Source of the DNA: JAWVFM01 sp038237625
Lineage (GTDB): Bacteria; Actinomycetota; Thermoleophilia; Solirubrobacterales; 70-9
Assembly: GCA_038237625.1 (NCBI GenBank)
Contig: JBBRYM010000001.1
Location: forward strand, 124,001-188,000
Reading direction: 5' to 3'
Length of the DNA stretch: 64,000 bases
Shown: positions 35,946 to 44,418 of the stretch, in pieces
Layout: each line of letters starts with the position of its first letter
How positions within the stretch are numbered: position 1 is the first letter of the stretch
Notes under the pieces: generated by a model
What the model saw: the letters and a program-made list of their open reading frames with translations, nothing else
What the model was told of the DNA's origin: nothing
The model's database searches: none
Program-made: the position numbers and the translations under genes

Positions 35946-36536
35946 GGCGGCGAGTAGGCCCGTGATCCGCTTGAGAAGGTCCCCGCCCTCGCCGGCCTGG
36001 ACGATGCGGTTGTCGCAGGCGAGGATGAGCGCAGCCGACCCTAGCCCGAGCGTCGCTGCCTGGCCGTGGTTGATGACCGGCGCGAACCTCTCCGCGTGCT
36101 CGCTCATGTCGATGATCGTGAACGTCGCGCCCGCATAGGCCGGCGAGGGAAGGCTCCCGTCGCGGGCGCCTGCGGCGAACTCGGCGATCTTGGCTTCGAT
36201 GCCACTCTCGTCGACGCGGTCTGCGTCGCGCACCACCGGAAAGAAAATGGTGTCGCCGGCGTCGACGCCGACGGCGACGTTGACCCGCCCGTAGCGCTCG
36301 AAGCGCCCGTCGCGGTAGGCCCCGTTCAGCATCGGCACCTCGCGCAGGGCGCGGCCGCAAGCGGCAGTGAGAGCGGCAAGCCCGGGGCGAGATTTCAGGG
36401 CCGCCTCGAAGTAGACATGGGGGATCGTCGCCTTGGACTCCGCGACTCCCCGAGCGAAGGCGCGCTGGGCCGGCGTTGGCTCGGCGAGGTCAACGCTCCC
36501 GCGCAGGGAGGCCGTCCCGCTCTTCTCTGTGCTCAC
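35943..36536 (-). CDS. standalone E2-like acyltransferase domain lacking catalytic residues
   Basis: The 197-residue protein matches the catalytic domain of 2-oxo acid dehydrogenase E2 (RGVAESKATIPHVYFEAAL, YRDGRFERYGRVNVAVGVD, FTIIDMSEHAERFAPVINHG). It has no lipoyl or subunit-binding domain. The active-site motif DHRxxDG is replaced by DNRIVQA: the catalytic His is Asn176 and the DG pair is Gln180-Ala181. It is in the pyruvate dehydrogenase operon, overlapping lpd by 4 nt. It may be a structural or regulatory subunit that joins the E2 core, or a decaying paralogue; the open frame is intact. Confidence 0.85.
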   Translation of the reverse strand: MSTEKSGTASLRGSVDLAEPTPAQRAFARGVAESKATIPHVYFEAALKSRPGLAALTAACGRALREVPMLNGAYRDGRFERYGRVNVAVGVDAGDTIFFPVVRDADRVDESGIEAKIAEFAAGARDGSLPSPAYAGATFTIIDMSEHAERFAPVINHGQAATLGLGSAALILACDNRIVQAGEGGDLLKRITGLLAA

Positions 36537-38341
36537 GCCGGCTTTCGCTTTGGCATGTATAGGTCCGTGATCGTGCCCTCAGCCGTCTCGGCGGCGAACA
36601 TCACCGTCTCCGAAAGGGTCGGGTGGGCGTGGATGGTCAGCCCGAGATCCTCGGCGTCGGCGCCCATCTCGATGGCAAGCGTTGCCTCGGCGATCAGCTC
36701 GCCCGCGTTGGGGCCAACGATCCCGGCGCCCAGAACCCGCCGGCTCTCGGGATCGACCAAAAGCTTGGTGAGGCCCTCGGGCCGCGCCAGGGACAGGGCC
36801 CTGCCCGATGCCTGCCACGGAAACGACGCCTTCTCGAACTTCGTCCCGCTCGCCTTCGCCTCGGTCTCCGTGAGCCCCACCCAGGCAACCTCGGGGTCGG
36901 TGTAGGCAACCGACGGGATTCCTCGCGGCTCGAAGGCGGTGTCTTGGCCCGCGATGACCTCGGCCGCGACGGCCCCTTCGTGACTTGCCTTGTGCGCCAG
37001 CATCGGGGCGCCCGTCAGATCTCCGATCGCATAGATATGGCGCACACTCGTTCGCCGCTGCGCGTCGACGGCGATCTCGCCGCGCTCGTCGACCTTGACC
37101 CCGGCGGCCTCGAGGTCGAGCCGGTCGCCGTTGGCACGGCGCCCGACCGCGACCAGAACCCGGTCGAAGCTCTGCGCCTGCGCCGCGTCCGCACCGTCGA
37201 AGCTCACCCGCAGGCCATCCTTCTCGGCCTCAATCGACGAGACCTTCGTCGACAGCAGGATCGACTCGAGCTTCCCCTCGAGGCGCCGTTGCAGGGGCTT
37301 CACGAGGTCGCGGTCGCAACCCGGAATCAGCTGGTCGGTCAGCTCGACCACGGTGACCGCGCTGCCGAGCGCCGCGTAGACGCCGCCAAGCTCCAGGCCG
37401 ATGATCCCGCCGCCGATCACGAGGAGGCGCCCGGGGACGTCGCCGAGCTCCAAGGCTCCCGTGGAGTCCACGATCCGCTCGTCCTGTGGCAAGCCCGGCA
37501 TCCTCGTCGCCCGGGATCCGGCCGCGAGGATGCAGTTCTCGAACGCGATGGAGGTCCCATTGACCTCCATCGTGTGCTCCCCGGTGAACCGGGCGACCCC
37601 GGTGAGCACCTCGACCTTGCGCTGCTTCGCGAGCCCGGCCAGGCCACCCGTGAGCTTCGAGACGACCTCCTCCTTCCACCCGCGCAGCCGATCCAGGTCA
37701 ACCTCCGGCTTTCCGAACGCAAGCCCCAGCTCCCTCGCCTCCTCAGCCGCGGTGATCACGCCGGCCGCGTGAAGCAGGGCCTTGGAGGGAATGCAGCCGA
37801 CGTTAAGGCAGACCCCCCCGAGCGTCGGATACCGCTCGACCAGAGTCACCTGAAGCCCAAGGTCGGCGGCTCGAAACGCAGCGGTGTACCCCCCAGGCCC
37901 GGCCCCAATCACCAGCACCTGCGTCTGTCGATCGGCGTCCGGGAGGGGCGCCGACGGAGCGGACGCTGAAGAGGGAGGCGTGGAGGTGGAGCCCGACTCC
38001 GGGGCCTCCGCAGCATGGACGCGAGGACTCGCCGAAGGCGCCGACCCATGGACGGGAGAGGGGCCTCCGGAGGCGGGTTGTGCCTCCGCGGCTCCTCCCG
38101 CAGCAGCCTGGTCCGCCGGGTCCATCAGGGCAAGCACCGTCCCTTCCGAGACCTTGTCGTTCAGCGCCACCTTGACCTCGGTGACCGTCCCCGCCGCCGG
38201 CGAGGGCACGTCCATCGTCGCCTTGTCGGACTCGAGGGTGACCAGCGGCTGCTCCGCCTCCACGGTGTCACCCGGCTTGACGTGGATCTCGATGACGGGG
38301 ATCTCGGAGAAGTCGCCGATGTCGGGGACTCGAACCTCCAT
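36533..38341 (-). CDS. lpd: dihydrolipoamide dehydrogenase with N-terminal lipoyl domain
   Basis: The 602-residue protein has a lipoyl domain (residues 1-75, lysine in LESDKATMDVP), a Pro/Ala/Ser linker (80-135) and a complete E3 flavoenzyme: FAD motif VIGAGPGGYTAAFRA, redox disulfide GGVCLNVGCIPSKAL, NAD motif VIGGGIIGLELG and the C-terminal active-site His in IHAHPTLSE. E3 enzymes reoxidise dihydrolipoate. The fused lipoyl arm is known from some PDH complexes. The ATG shares one base with the preceding E2 stop. Confidence 0.96.
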   Translation of the reverse strand: MEVRVPDIGDFSEIPVIEIHVKPGDTVEAEQPLVTLESDKATMDVPSPAAGTVTEVKVALNDKVSEGTVLALMDPADQAAAGGAAEAQPASGGPSPVHGSAPSASPRVHAAEAPESGSTSTPPSSASAPSAPLPDADRQTQVLVIGAGPGGYTAAFRAADLGLQVTLVERYPTLGGVCLNVGCIPSKALLHAAGVITAAEEARELGLAFGKPEVDLDRLRGWKEEVVSKLTGGLAGLAKQRKVEVLTGVARFTGEHTMEVNGTSIAFENCILAAGSRATRMPGLPQDERIVDSTGALELGDVPGRLLVIGGGIIGLELGGVYAALGSAVTVVELTDQLIPGCDRDLVKPLQRRLEGKLESILLSTKVSSIEAEKDGLRVSFDGADAAQAQSFDRVLVAVGRRANGDRLDLEAAGVKVDERGEIAVDAQRRTSVRHIYAIGDLTGAPMLAHKASHEGAVAAEVIAGQDTAFEPRGIPSVAYTDPEVAWVGLTETEAKASGTKFEKASFPWQASGRALSLARPEGLTKLLVDPESRRVLGAGIVGPNAGELIAEATLAIEMGADAEDLGLTIHAHPTLSETVMFAAETAEGTITDLYMPKRKPA

Positions 38342-39654
38342 CAGAGAAGCACTCGCCGCAGATCGGAGAGCTCGGATGCCAGGTGCGCGACAAACCGTGC
38401 TGCCGCTGCCCCGTCGATCACCCGGTGGTCATATGAGAGCGACAGCGGCAGGATCAATCGCGGCTCGAACTCGCTGCCGTTCCAAACCGGCCTCATCGCC
38501 GACCGCGTCGCTCCCAGAATCGCCACCTCGGGCGCGTTGACAATGGGGGTGAAGCTGGTGCCGCCGATGCCGCCCAGCGACGAGATGGTGAACGTGGATC
38601 CGCGCATCTCCTCGGCCGAGAGCTTGCCTTCGCGGGCCTTGGCGGACAGTTCGGTGAGCTCGCGAGCGATCTCCAGAAGCCCCTTGCGATCGGCATCACG
38701 GATCACCGGGACGAGGAGGCCCTGGGGAGTGTCGGCCGCGAACCCGAGGTGGTAGTAGCGCTTGATCACCAACTCGTCGCCGTCGAGCGACGAGTTGAAC
38801 TCGGGGAACTGGCGCAGAGCGCCCACGCACGCCTTGATCAGCAGGGCGACCATCGTGACCTTCACGTCGGAGCGCTCGGAGTTGATCTGCTTGCGGAAGG
38901 CCTCGAGGTCGGTGATGTCCGCCTCGTCGTTGTGAGTGACGTGGGGGATGAAGACCCAGTTGCGCGCGAGGTTGGGGCCACTGATTCGCTTGATACGCGA
39001 CAGCGGCACGCGCTCGATTTCGCCGTACTTGGAGAAATCGACCGAGGGCCACGGCGCCAGCTCCAGCCCGGGGATCCCCGCGGGCCCGGCAGCCGGGGCC
39101 TCCTTGGCGCGCTTGACGTCCTCCTTGGTGATCCTGCCCTTGCGACCGGTCCCCTTGACGGCACCGAGGTCGACGCCCAGCTCGCGGGCGAGGCGTCTTA
39201 CAGCCGGGCTCGCATACACGGAGCCGTCGGAAGAAGCGGCTGATGAGGGAGGCGCCACGGCCGTTCCCGCCGAACTACGAGTTTCGCTCGCTATGTGAGA
39301 TGAACTCGTATCTCGAGACGGTTCGGTGGTCGCCCCCTCTCCCTCATTGCTCTCCTGCGACTCGGCCACGTTCGACGCGCTCGCCGGGGCTGCCTCGGCG
39401 GATTGGGTGGCGCCGGCTTCCGCCGGCTCCATCAGGGCTAGCAACGCGCCCTCCGACACCTTGTCGCCGACACCGACCTTCAGCTCCACCAACTTGCCCG
39501 CGAACGGCGCGGGCACGTCCATCGTCGCCTTGTCTGATTCGAGGGTGACGAGCGGCGCGTCGACCGCAACCTCGTCGCCCGGGCTCACGAGGATCTCGAT
39601 GACGGGAACGTCGGCGAAGTCGCCGATGTCGGGGACGAGGACCTCAGCGCTCAT
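38341..39654 (-). CDS. aceF: pyruvate dehydrogenase E2 (AceF-type dihydrolipoamide acetyltransferase)
   Basis: The 437-residue E2 has one lipoyl domain (residues 1-75, LESDKATMDVP), a linker, a subunit-binding domain (about 150-185, SPAVRRLARELGVDLGAVKG) and an AceF-type catalytic domain (FSKYGEIERVPLSRIKR, IPHVTHNDEADITDLEAF, active site SYDHRVIDG). The linker segment around residues 113-130 is translated from a 35-bp palindromic repeat also found in intergenic regions. It is in the operon aceE-aceF-lpd-E2-like. It overlaps aceE by 4 nt. Confidence 0.96.
   Translation of the reverse strand: MSAEVLVPDIGDFADVPVIEILVSPGDEVAVDAPLVTLESDKATMDVPAPFAGKLVELKVGVGDKVSEGALLALMEPAEAGATQSAEAAPASASNVAESQESNEGEGATTEPSRDTSSSHIASETRSSAGTAVAPPSSAASSDGSVYASPAVRRLARELGVDLGAVKGTGRKGRITKEDVKRAKEAPAAGPAGIPGLELAPWPSVDFSKYGEIERVPLSRIKRISGPNLARNWVFIPHVTHNDEADITDLEAFRKQINSERSDVKVTMVALLIKACVGALRQFPEFNSSLDGDELVIKRYYHLGFAADTPQGLLVPVIRDADRKGLLEIARELTELSAKAREGKLSAEEMRGSTFTISSLGGIGGTSFTPIVNAPEVAILGATRSAMRPVWNGSEFEPRLILPLSLSYDHRVIDGAAAARFVAHLASELSDLRRVLL
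39276..39310. repeat. 35-bp palindromic element, copy B, inside the aceF linker
   Basis: The copy begins TACGAGTTTCGC and ends GAACTCGTA with perfectly paired outer arms TACGAGTT/AACTCGTA. Its reverse complement matches copy A over most positions and the flanking CTCGAGA is shared too. It is read in frame as linker residues of E2. Confidence 0.8.
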
Positions 39655-42287
39655 GAGTGCGCCGGATCGGCGGCCTCGGGGTCGATCTCGTACTTCGCGA
39701 TCGCCTCGTCGACGACAGTCGGCTCGGCCTTGCCCTCGGCAGCCAGCGCCCGCAGCGCCGCGACGACCACGTGGTGGCGGTCGACCTCGAAGAAGCTGCG
39801 CAGGGAGCGGCGCCAGTCACTACGCCCGAAGCCGTCGGTTCCGAGGACCTCGTACCGAGCCGGGATCCAGGCGCGGATGCCGTCGGGAAGGGCCTTCATA
39901 TAGTCGGTCGACGCGATCACGGGGGCGTCGCCGTCGCCCAGGCATTGCGTAACCCACGGAACCGGACGCTCCCCGCCGCGAAGCCGCGCCTCGCGATCGG
40001 CGGCGAGGCCGTCGCGGCGAAGCTCGGTAAAGCTGGTGACGCTCCAGACATCGGCGGGGATGCTGAAGTCGGAGCCGAGCAGCTCGGCGGCCGCCTCGAC
40101 CTCGCGCAGAATCGTCCCGGAGCCCAGGAGGCGGACCTGTGCCCCTTCGATCTCGCGCAGCCGGTGCATCCCCCGCAGGATCCCCTCCTCGGCGCCGGGC
40201 GCAAGTGCGGGATGACGGTAGTTCTCGTTCATCACGGTCAGGTAGTAGAAGACGTCCTCCTGCTCGCCGATCATCCGGCGCAGTCCGTCGTGGACGATCA
40301 CCGCGAGCTCGGAGCCGTAGGCGGGGTCGTAGGCGACACAGTTGGGGACCGTCGACGCGATCAGGTGGCTGTGCCCGTCCTCGTGCTGGAGCCCTTCGCC
40401 GTTCAGCGTCGTGCGGCCCGCGGTCCCGCCGATCAGAAAGCCGCGCGCGCGGCTGTCCCCGGCCGCCCAGGCCAGGTCCGCGATTCGCTGGAAGCCGAAC
40501 ATCGAATAGAAGATGTAGAAGGGGACCATCTGGGCGTCGTGGTTGGAGTAGGAGGTCGCGGCCGCGATCCACGAGGAGAAGGCCCCCGCCTCGTTGATGC
40601 CCTCCTGGAGCACCTGGCCCTTGCGGTCCTCGCGGTAGAACATCAGCTGTCCCGCGTCCTCGGGCTCGTATAGCTGTCCCACATGGGAGTAGATCCCGAG
40701 CTGGCGGAACATCCCTTCCATTCCGAAGGTTCGCGACTCGTCGGGGACGATCGGCACCACGCGCGGGCCCAGCTCCTTGTCGCGAAGCAGCGCTGCGAGG
40801 ATCCGAACGAACGCCATAGTTGTCGAGATCTCGCGCTCGCCGGTGCCCTCCAGCTGGCTTTCGAAAATCTCGAGGCCGGGCACCGGCAGCGCCGTCTCGA
40901 CTCGACGCCGACGCGAGGGCAGGTATCCACCCAGGGCCTCCCGGCGCTCACGCATGTAGCGCATCTCCGCCGCGTCGTCCGGGGGGCGGTGGTAGGAGAC
41001 GTCCTCGATCTCGGCGTCGGAGATGTCGAGCTCGAAGCGGTCGCGGAACGCGCGCAGCGCCTCCTCGTTCATCTTCTTCTGCTGGTGGGTGATGTTCTGG
41101 CCCTCGCCGGCCTCGCCCATCCCGTAGCCCTTGATGGTCTTGGCGAGGATCACGGTCGGCCGCTGCGCCGACTGCGCCGTGGCGTACGCCGCGTAGACCT
41201 TCCTGGCGTCGTGGCCGCCGCGGTTCAGGTCCCAGATCTCTTGGTCGGACATGTGGGCGACGCGCTCGGCGAGCTCCGGGTACTTGCCGAAAAAGCGCTC
41301 GCGCACGAACTTCCCGTCGCGCGCCTTGTAGACCTGGTACTCGCCGTCGACGGCCTCTTCCATGCGCCGCACGAGGAGGCCGTCGTGGTCGGCTTCGAGC
41401 AGGGGGTCCCAGCGATCGCCCCAGATCACCTTGATCACGTTCCAGCCGGCGCCCCGGAAGATGGTCTCGAGCTCCTGGATGATCTTGCCGTTGCCGCGCA
41501 CCGGGCCGTCGAGGCGCTGGAGGTTGCAGTTGACCACGAAGACGAGGTTGTCGAGCTTCTCGCGGCCGGCGAGGGCGATGGCGCCGAGTGACTCCGGCTC
41601 GTCCGTCTCGCCGTCACCAAGGAAAGCCCAAACTTTGCGGCCGGTGGTGTCGCGGATGCCCCGGTCCGTCAGGTAGCGCATGAACCGTGCCTGGTAGATG
41701 GCCATGATCGGCCCAAGGCCCATCGAGACCGTGGGGAACTGCCAGAAGTCTGGCATCAGCCAGGGGTGCGGATAGGAGCTGAGTCCTTCGGGTCTCGAGA
41801 CCTCCTGGCGAAAGCCGTCGAGCTGCTCGGACGTCAGCCGGCCCTCCAGGTAGGCGCGGGCGTAGATGCCGGGCGAGGAATGCCCCTGGATGTAGACGAG
41901 GTCGCCGCCGTGCGACGCCGAAGGGGCGTGCCAGAAGTGGTTGAAGCCGATCTCGTAGAGCATGGCCGCCGACTGGAAGCTCGCGATGTGGCCGCCGAGC
42001 TCCGAGGACTCCTTGTTGGCCCGCAGCACCATTGCGATCGCGTTCCAGCGGATGAGCGAGCGCACGCGGCGCTCCATCGCGGGATCGCCCGGGAGCGGCG
42101 GCTCGTCGGAGCGGTGGATGGTGTTGACGTAGGGCGTCGGCCCCACGTACTCGATGGCGGCGCCCCGCAACCGGGCCCTCTCGACAACCCGTTCGACGAG
42201 ATCGTGGGCGCGGCGCGGGCCGTCGTTTTCGACGACGGCGTCAAGCGCCTCCAGCCACTCCTCGGTCTCGACGGCGTCGATGTCCAA
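39651..42287 (-). CDS. aceE: pyruvate dehydrogenase E1, homodimeric (AceE)
   Basis: The 878-residue E1 decarboxylates pyruvate and transfers acetyl to E2. Features are SSPGIYARAYLEGRL, the ThDP motif WAFLGDGETDEPESLGA ... VFVVNCNLQRLDGPVRGN, KTIKGYGMG, and the C-terminal transketolase-type domain with DRKGQVLQEGINEAGAF. Length is typical. The start is a TTG at 42287; no ATG or GTG fits the conserved N-terminus. It lies 12 nt after a DsbA-like gene. Confidence 0.96.
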   Translation of the reverse strand: MDIDAVETEEWLEALDAVVENDGPRRAHDLVERVVERARLRGAAIEYVGPTPYVNTIHRSDEPPLPGDPAMERRVRSLIRWNAIAMVLRANKESSELGGHIASFQSAAMLYEIGFNHFWHAPSASHGGDLVYIQGHSSPGIYARAYLEGRLTSEQLDGFRQEVSRPEGLSSYPHPWLMPDFWQFPTVSMGLGPIMAIYQARFMRYLTDRGIRDTTGRKVWAFLGDGETDEPESLGAIALAGREKLDNLVFVVNCNLQRLDGPVRGNGKIIQELETIFRGAGWNVIKVIWGDRWDPLLEADHDGLLVRRMEEAVDGEYQVYKARDGKFVRERFFGKYPELAERVAHMSDQEIWDLNRGGHDARKVYAAYATAQSAQRPTVILAKTIKGYGMGEAGEGQNITHQQKKMNEEALRAFRDRFELDISDAEIEDVSYHRPPDDAAEMRYMRERREALGGYLPSRRRRVETALPVPGLEIFESQLEGTGEREISTTMAFVRILAALLRDKELGPRVVPIVPDESRTFGMEGMFRQLGIYSHVGQLYEPEDAGQLMFYREDRKGQVLQEGINEAGAFSSWIAAATSYSNHDAQMVPFYIFYSMFGFQRIADLAWAAGDSRARGFLIGGTAGRTTLNGEGLQHEDGHSHLIASTVPNCVAYDPAYGSELAVIVHDGLRRMIGEQEDVFYYLTVMNENYRHPALAPGAEEGILRGMHRLREIEGAQVRLLGSGTILREVEAAAELLGSDFSIPADVWSVTSFTELRRDGLAADREARLRGGERPVPWVTQCLGDGDAPVIASTDYMKALPDGIRAWIPARYEVLGTDGFGRSDWRRSLRSFFEVDRHHVVVAALRALAAEGKAEPTVVDEAIAKYEIDPEAADPAHS

Positions 42288-42299
42288 TTCGCGCTGAGC

Positions 42300-42893
42300 C
42301 TATCGAGCCAGCGCCGCAGCGATCGCGGCGTGGAGCTGATCGTCGCCCCAGAAAACCTGCTCGCCGACGACGATGCTGGGCACTCCGCGAACTCCACGTT
42401 CGGCGGCTGCGTCGGTGGCGACCCGCAGTCGCTCCTTGATCGCTGTCCGCTTCACCGCGCTTTGGATCGCGCGCGGATGCATCTCGGCGGCTGCGGCGGC
42501 GATCAGGACGTTGTCGGGAACCGAGAGGTCGCGGCCGGCGGCGAAGGCCTGGCGGAAAGCTGCGAGCGAAAACGAAACCGTCTTGCCCAGCTCCTTCGCG
42601 TATATGGCAACGCGCATGGCGAACAGGTAGTTCGAGGGCCAGCCCTCCGGCCAGGCAATCGGGGGCAGGCCATGGGCGGAAGCCCGGCGCTCGCATTCGC
42701 GCATGCCCGTCTCGCGATCAGGCCCCAGCCCCCAAGAGGAGCGCTCGAACCGCTTGAAAAGGCCACCGAGAAGGACCGGCTGCCATTCGGGCGTCTGGGC
42801 TCCTGCCTCGACAAAGGCCGCATTGATGCGCTCCGCCGAGAGGTAAGCGTAGGGAGAGCCCAGGTCGTAGACGAAGATCGCGCGCTCGGCCAC
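42300..42893 (-). CDS. DsbA-family protein similar to 2-hydroxychromene-2-carboxylate isomerase
   Basis: The 197-residue protein has the thioredoxin fold with helical insert of the DsbA/kappa-GST family. At the active-site position it carries SPYAYL (residues about 13-18), as in 2-hydroxychromene-2-carboxylate isomerases, instead of CxxC, so it is not a disulfide oxidase. The C-terminal GVRGVPSIVVGEQVFWGDDQL has the cis-Pro loop. There is no signal peptide, so it is cytoplasmic. The substrate is unknown. It precedes aceE in the same direction. Confidence 0.85.
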   Translation of the reverse strand: MAERAIFVYDLGSPYAYLSAERINAAFVEAGAQTPEWQPVLLGGLFKRFERSSWGLGPDRETGMRECERRASAHGLPPIAWPEGWPSNYLFAMRVAIYAKELGKTVSFSLAAFRQAFAAGRDLSVPDNVLIAAAAAEMHPRAIQSAVKRTAIKERLRVATDAAAERGVRGVPSIVVGEQVFWGDDQLHAAIAAALAR

Positions 42894-42931
42894 GCCACGA
42901 CGATAGCCCCCAGATCTACCATCTACGCGAA

Positions 42932-44344
42932 GTGAAGCGAGCACGCAGTGAGATCACGACTCTCGCGCTCGGCCTCTGCATCGCGGCAGTGGCTCTGGCC
43001 TCCGCCCCCGGCGCCTTGGGAGCGCAGGTCACGCTCCATGCTTCCCGGCCGGCGGTGCCGTTCGGCAAGCCCGTGACGATCTTTGGCCGCGTCGGTGGGG
43101 CGCCCCCCGGGACGCTGGTGAAGGTCCGCGCCTCTGCCTACCCCCACACTCCCGCAAGGACCCGCGACTTCACATTGCACACCGCCGCGCAGGGTGGCTT
43201 CAGCCTGTCTGATCGTCCCGGCAGGAACACCCGCTACCGGGTCGTCGTGCCGCAGAGCCCGGCCCGGCATCAGGCCATCGTGCGAGTCGTCGTGGATCCC
43301 CGCGAGTCATTCCACGTTCGCAAGCTCCCACTCGGCCGGGTCAAGGTCACGATCGCAATCCGGCATTCGCGCGGGCTGCCGTGGAACGGCAAGCCCACCG
43401 CCTGGTATCTCGGCCAGGGCAAGCGGGGTGCGCTTCGGCGGGTGAAGGCAACCAGGTCGGCTTGGGCGGGGGGCGGGAAGACCCGCCTCACTGCAGAGCT
43501 CGCAGTGCCCAGGGCCGGAGCCTTCCGTTACGCGGCGTGCCTCGGGGCTCCGGCGCGGCGCGCGATGGGCCCGCCCGCCGATCACCGGCGCTGCGGGAAG
43601 GAGCGGTTCCGCGGCGGTCGCCAGGCAACTCTGCAGGGCCGGGGACGAGTCCCATTCGGCTTCCCTTCGCGGCACCGCATCGATGCCGCCGCGAGCTATC
43701 TGAAGACGAGAGCCGGCCGCAAGGCGTTCGCTGTCGTGACGAGCGAGGGACGAATATATGGGCAGGACCTCCATCGAACCTTCGTCAGCGCCAGCGTGGT
43801 CAAGGCGATGCTGCTGGTGGCCTACCTGCGCATGGTCGCCGCCGATCACCGGGACCTGACCTCCAGCGACCGCTCGATCCTCGACCCGATGATCGAGGTC
43901 TCCGACAACTCCGCAGCCACACGTGCCTGGCAGATAGTCGGCAACGACCGGCTGCGGCGCCTGGCCGCTCGCGCCGGGATGACCGACTTCTCGATCGTGG
44001 GCGATTGGGCCACCGCCCAGATCAGCGCCGCCGACCAGGCCGGTTTCTTCTTCGCCATGCACCGGGTCCTGCCGAGGCACTTTCGCACCTACGCCGACTA
44101 CCTCCTCTCGCACATCGCCGGTTACGAGAGCTGGGGAATCCCTGCGGTCGCGCGACCGGCCGGTTGGCGGGTGTACTTCAAGGGTGGCTGGCGCGGAACC
44201 TCACTCGGCCAGCTCGTCCACCAGGTGGCCCGCTTGAAGAACCACGGCAAGCGCATCGCGATCGCCGCGATGACCGACGGCGACCCGTCGATGAGCTACG
44301 GGATCGGGACGATCGAGGGCGTAACGGCCAAGCTCATTCGCTGA
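42932..44344 (+). CDS. secreted class A beta-lactamase-fold serine hydrolase with N-terminal beta domain
   Basis: The 470-residue protein has a signal peptide (TLALGLCIAAVALASAPGALG), a beta-rich N-terminal region of about 200 residues with an Ig-like pattern (RVGGAPPGTLVKV), and a penicillin-binding-like domain. Its motifs are SASVVK (SxxK), SDNSA (SDN) and KGGWRG in place of KTG. This is the catalytic trio of class A beta-lactamases. The lack of a clear Glu166-type motif leaves beta-lactam hydrolysis uncertain; it may act on wall peptides. Confidence 0.8.
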   Translation: MKRARSEITTLALGLCIAAVALASAPGALGAQVTLHASRPAVPFGKPVTIFGRVGGAPPGTLVKVRASAYPHTPARTRDFTLHTAAQGGFSLSDRPGRNTRYRVVVPQSPARHQAIVRVVVDPRESFHVRKLPLGRVKVTIAIRHSRGLPWNGKPTAWYLGQGKRGALRRVKATRSAWAGGGKTRLTAELAVPRAGAFRYAACLGAPARRAMGPPADHRRCGKERFRGGRQATLQGRGRVPFGFPSRHRIDAAASYLKTRAGRKAFAVVTSEGRIYGQDLHRTFVSASVVKAMLLVAYLRMVAADHRDLTSSDRSILDPMIEVSDNSAATRAWQIVGNDRLRRLAARAGMTDFSIVGDWATAQISAADQAGFFFAMHRVLPRHFRTYADYLLSHIAGYESWGIPAVARPAGWRVYFKGGWRGTSLGQLVHQVARLKNHGKRIAIAAMTDGDPSMSYGIGTIEGVTAKLIR

Positions 44345-44418
44345 GCGGGGCTAGAGCTAGGCCACTGGGGTGATCTCTACGCGCGCGGCGGGCGCTCGTC
44401 ACGGTTTCCCCTGAATCG

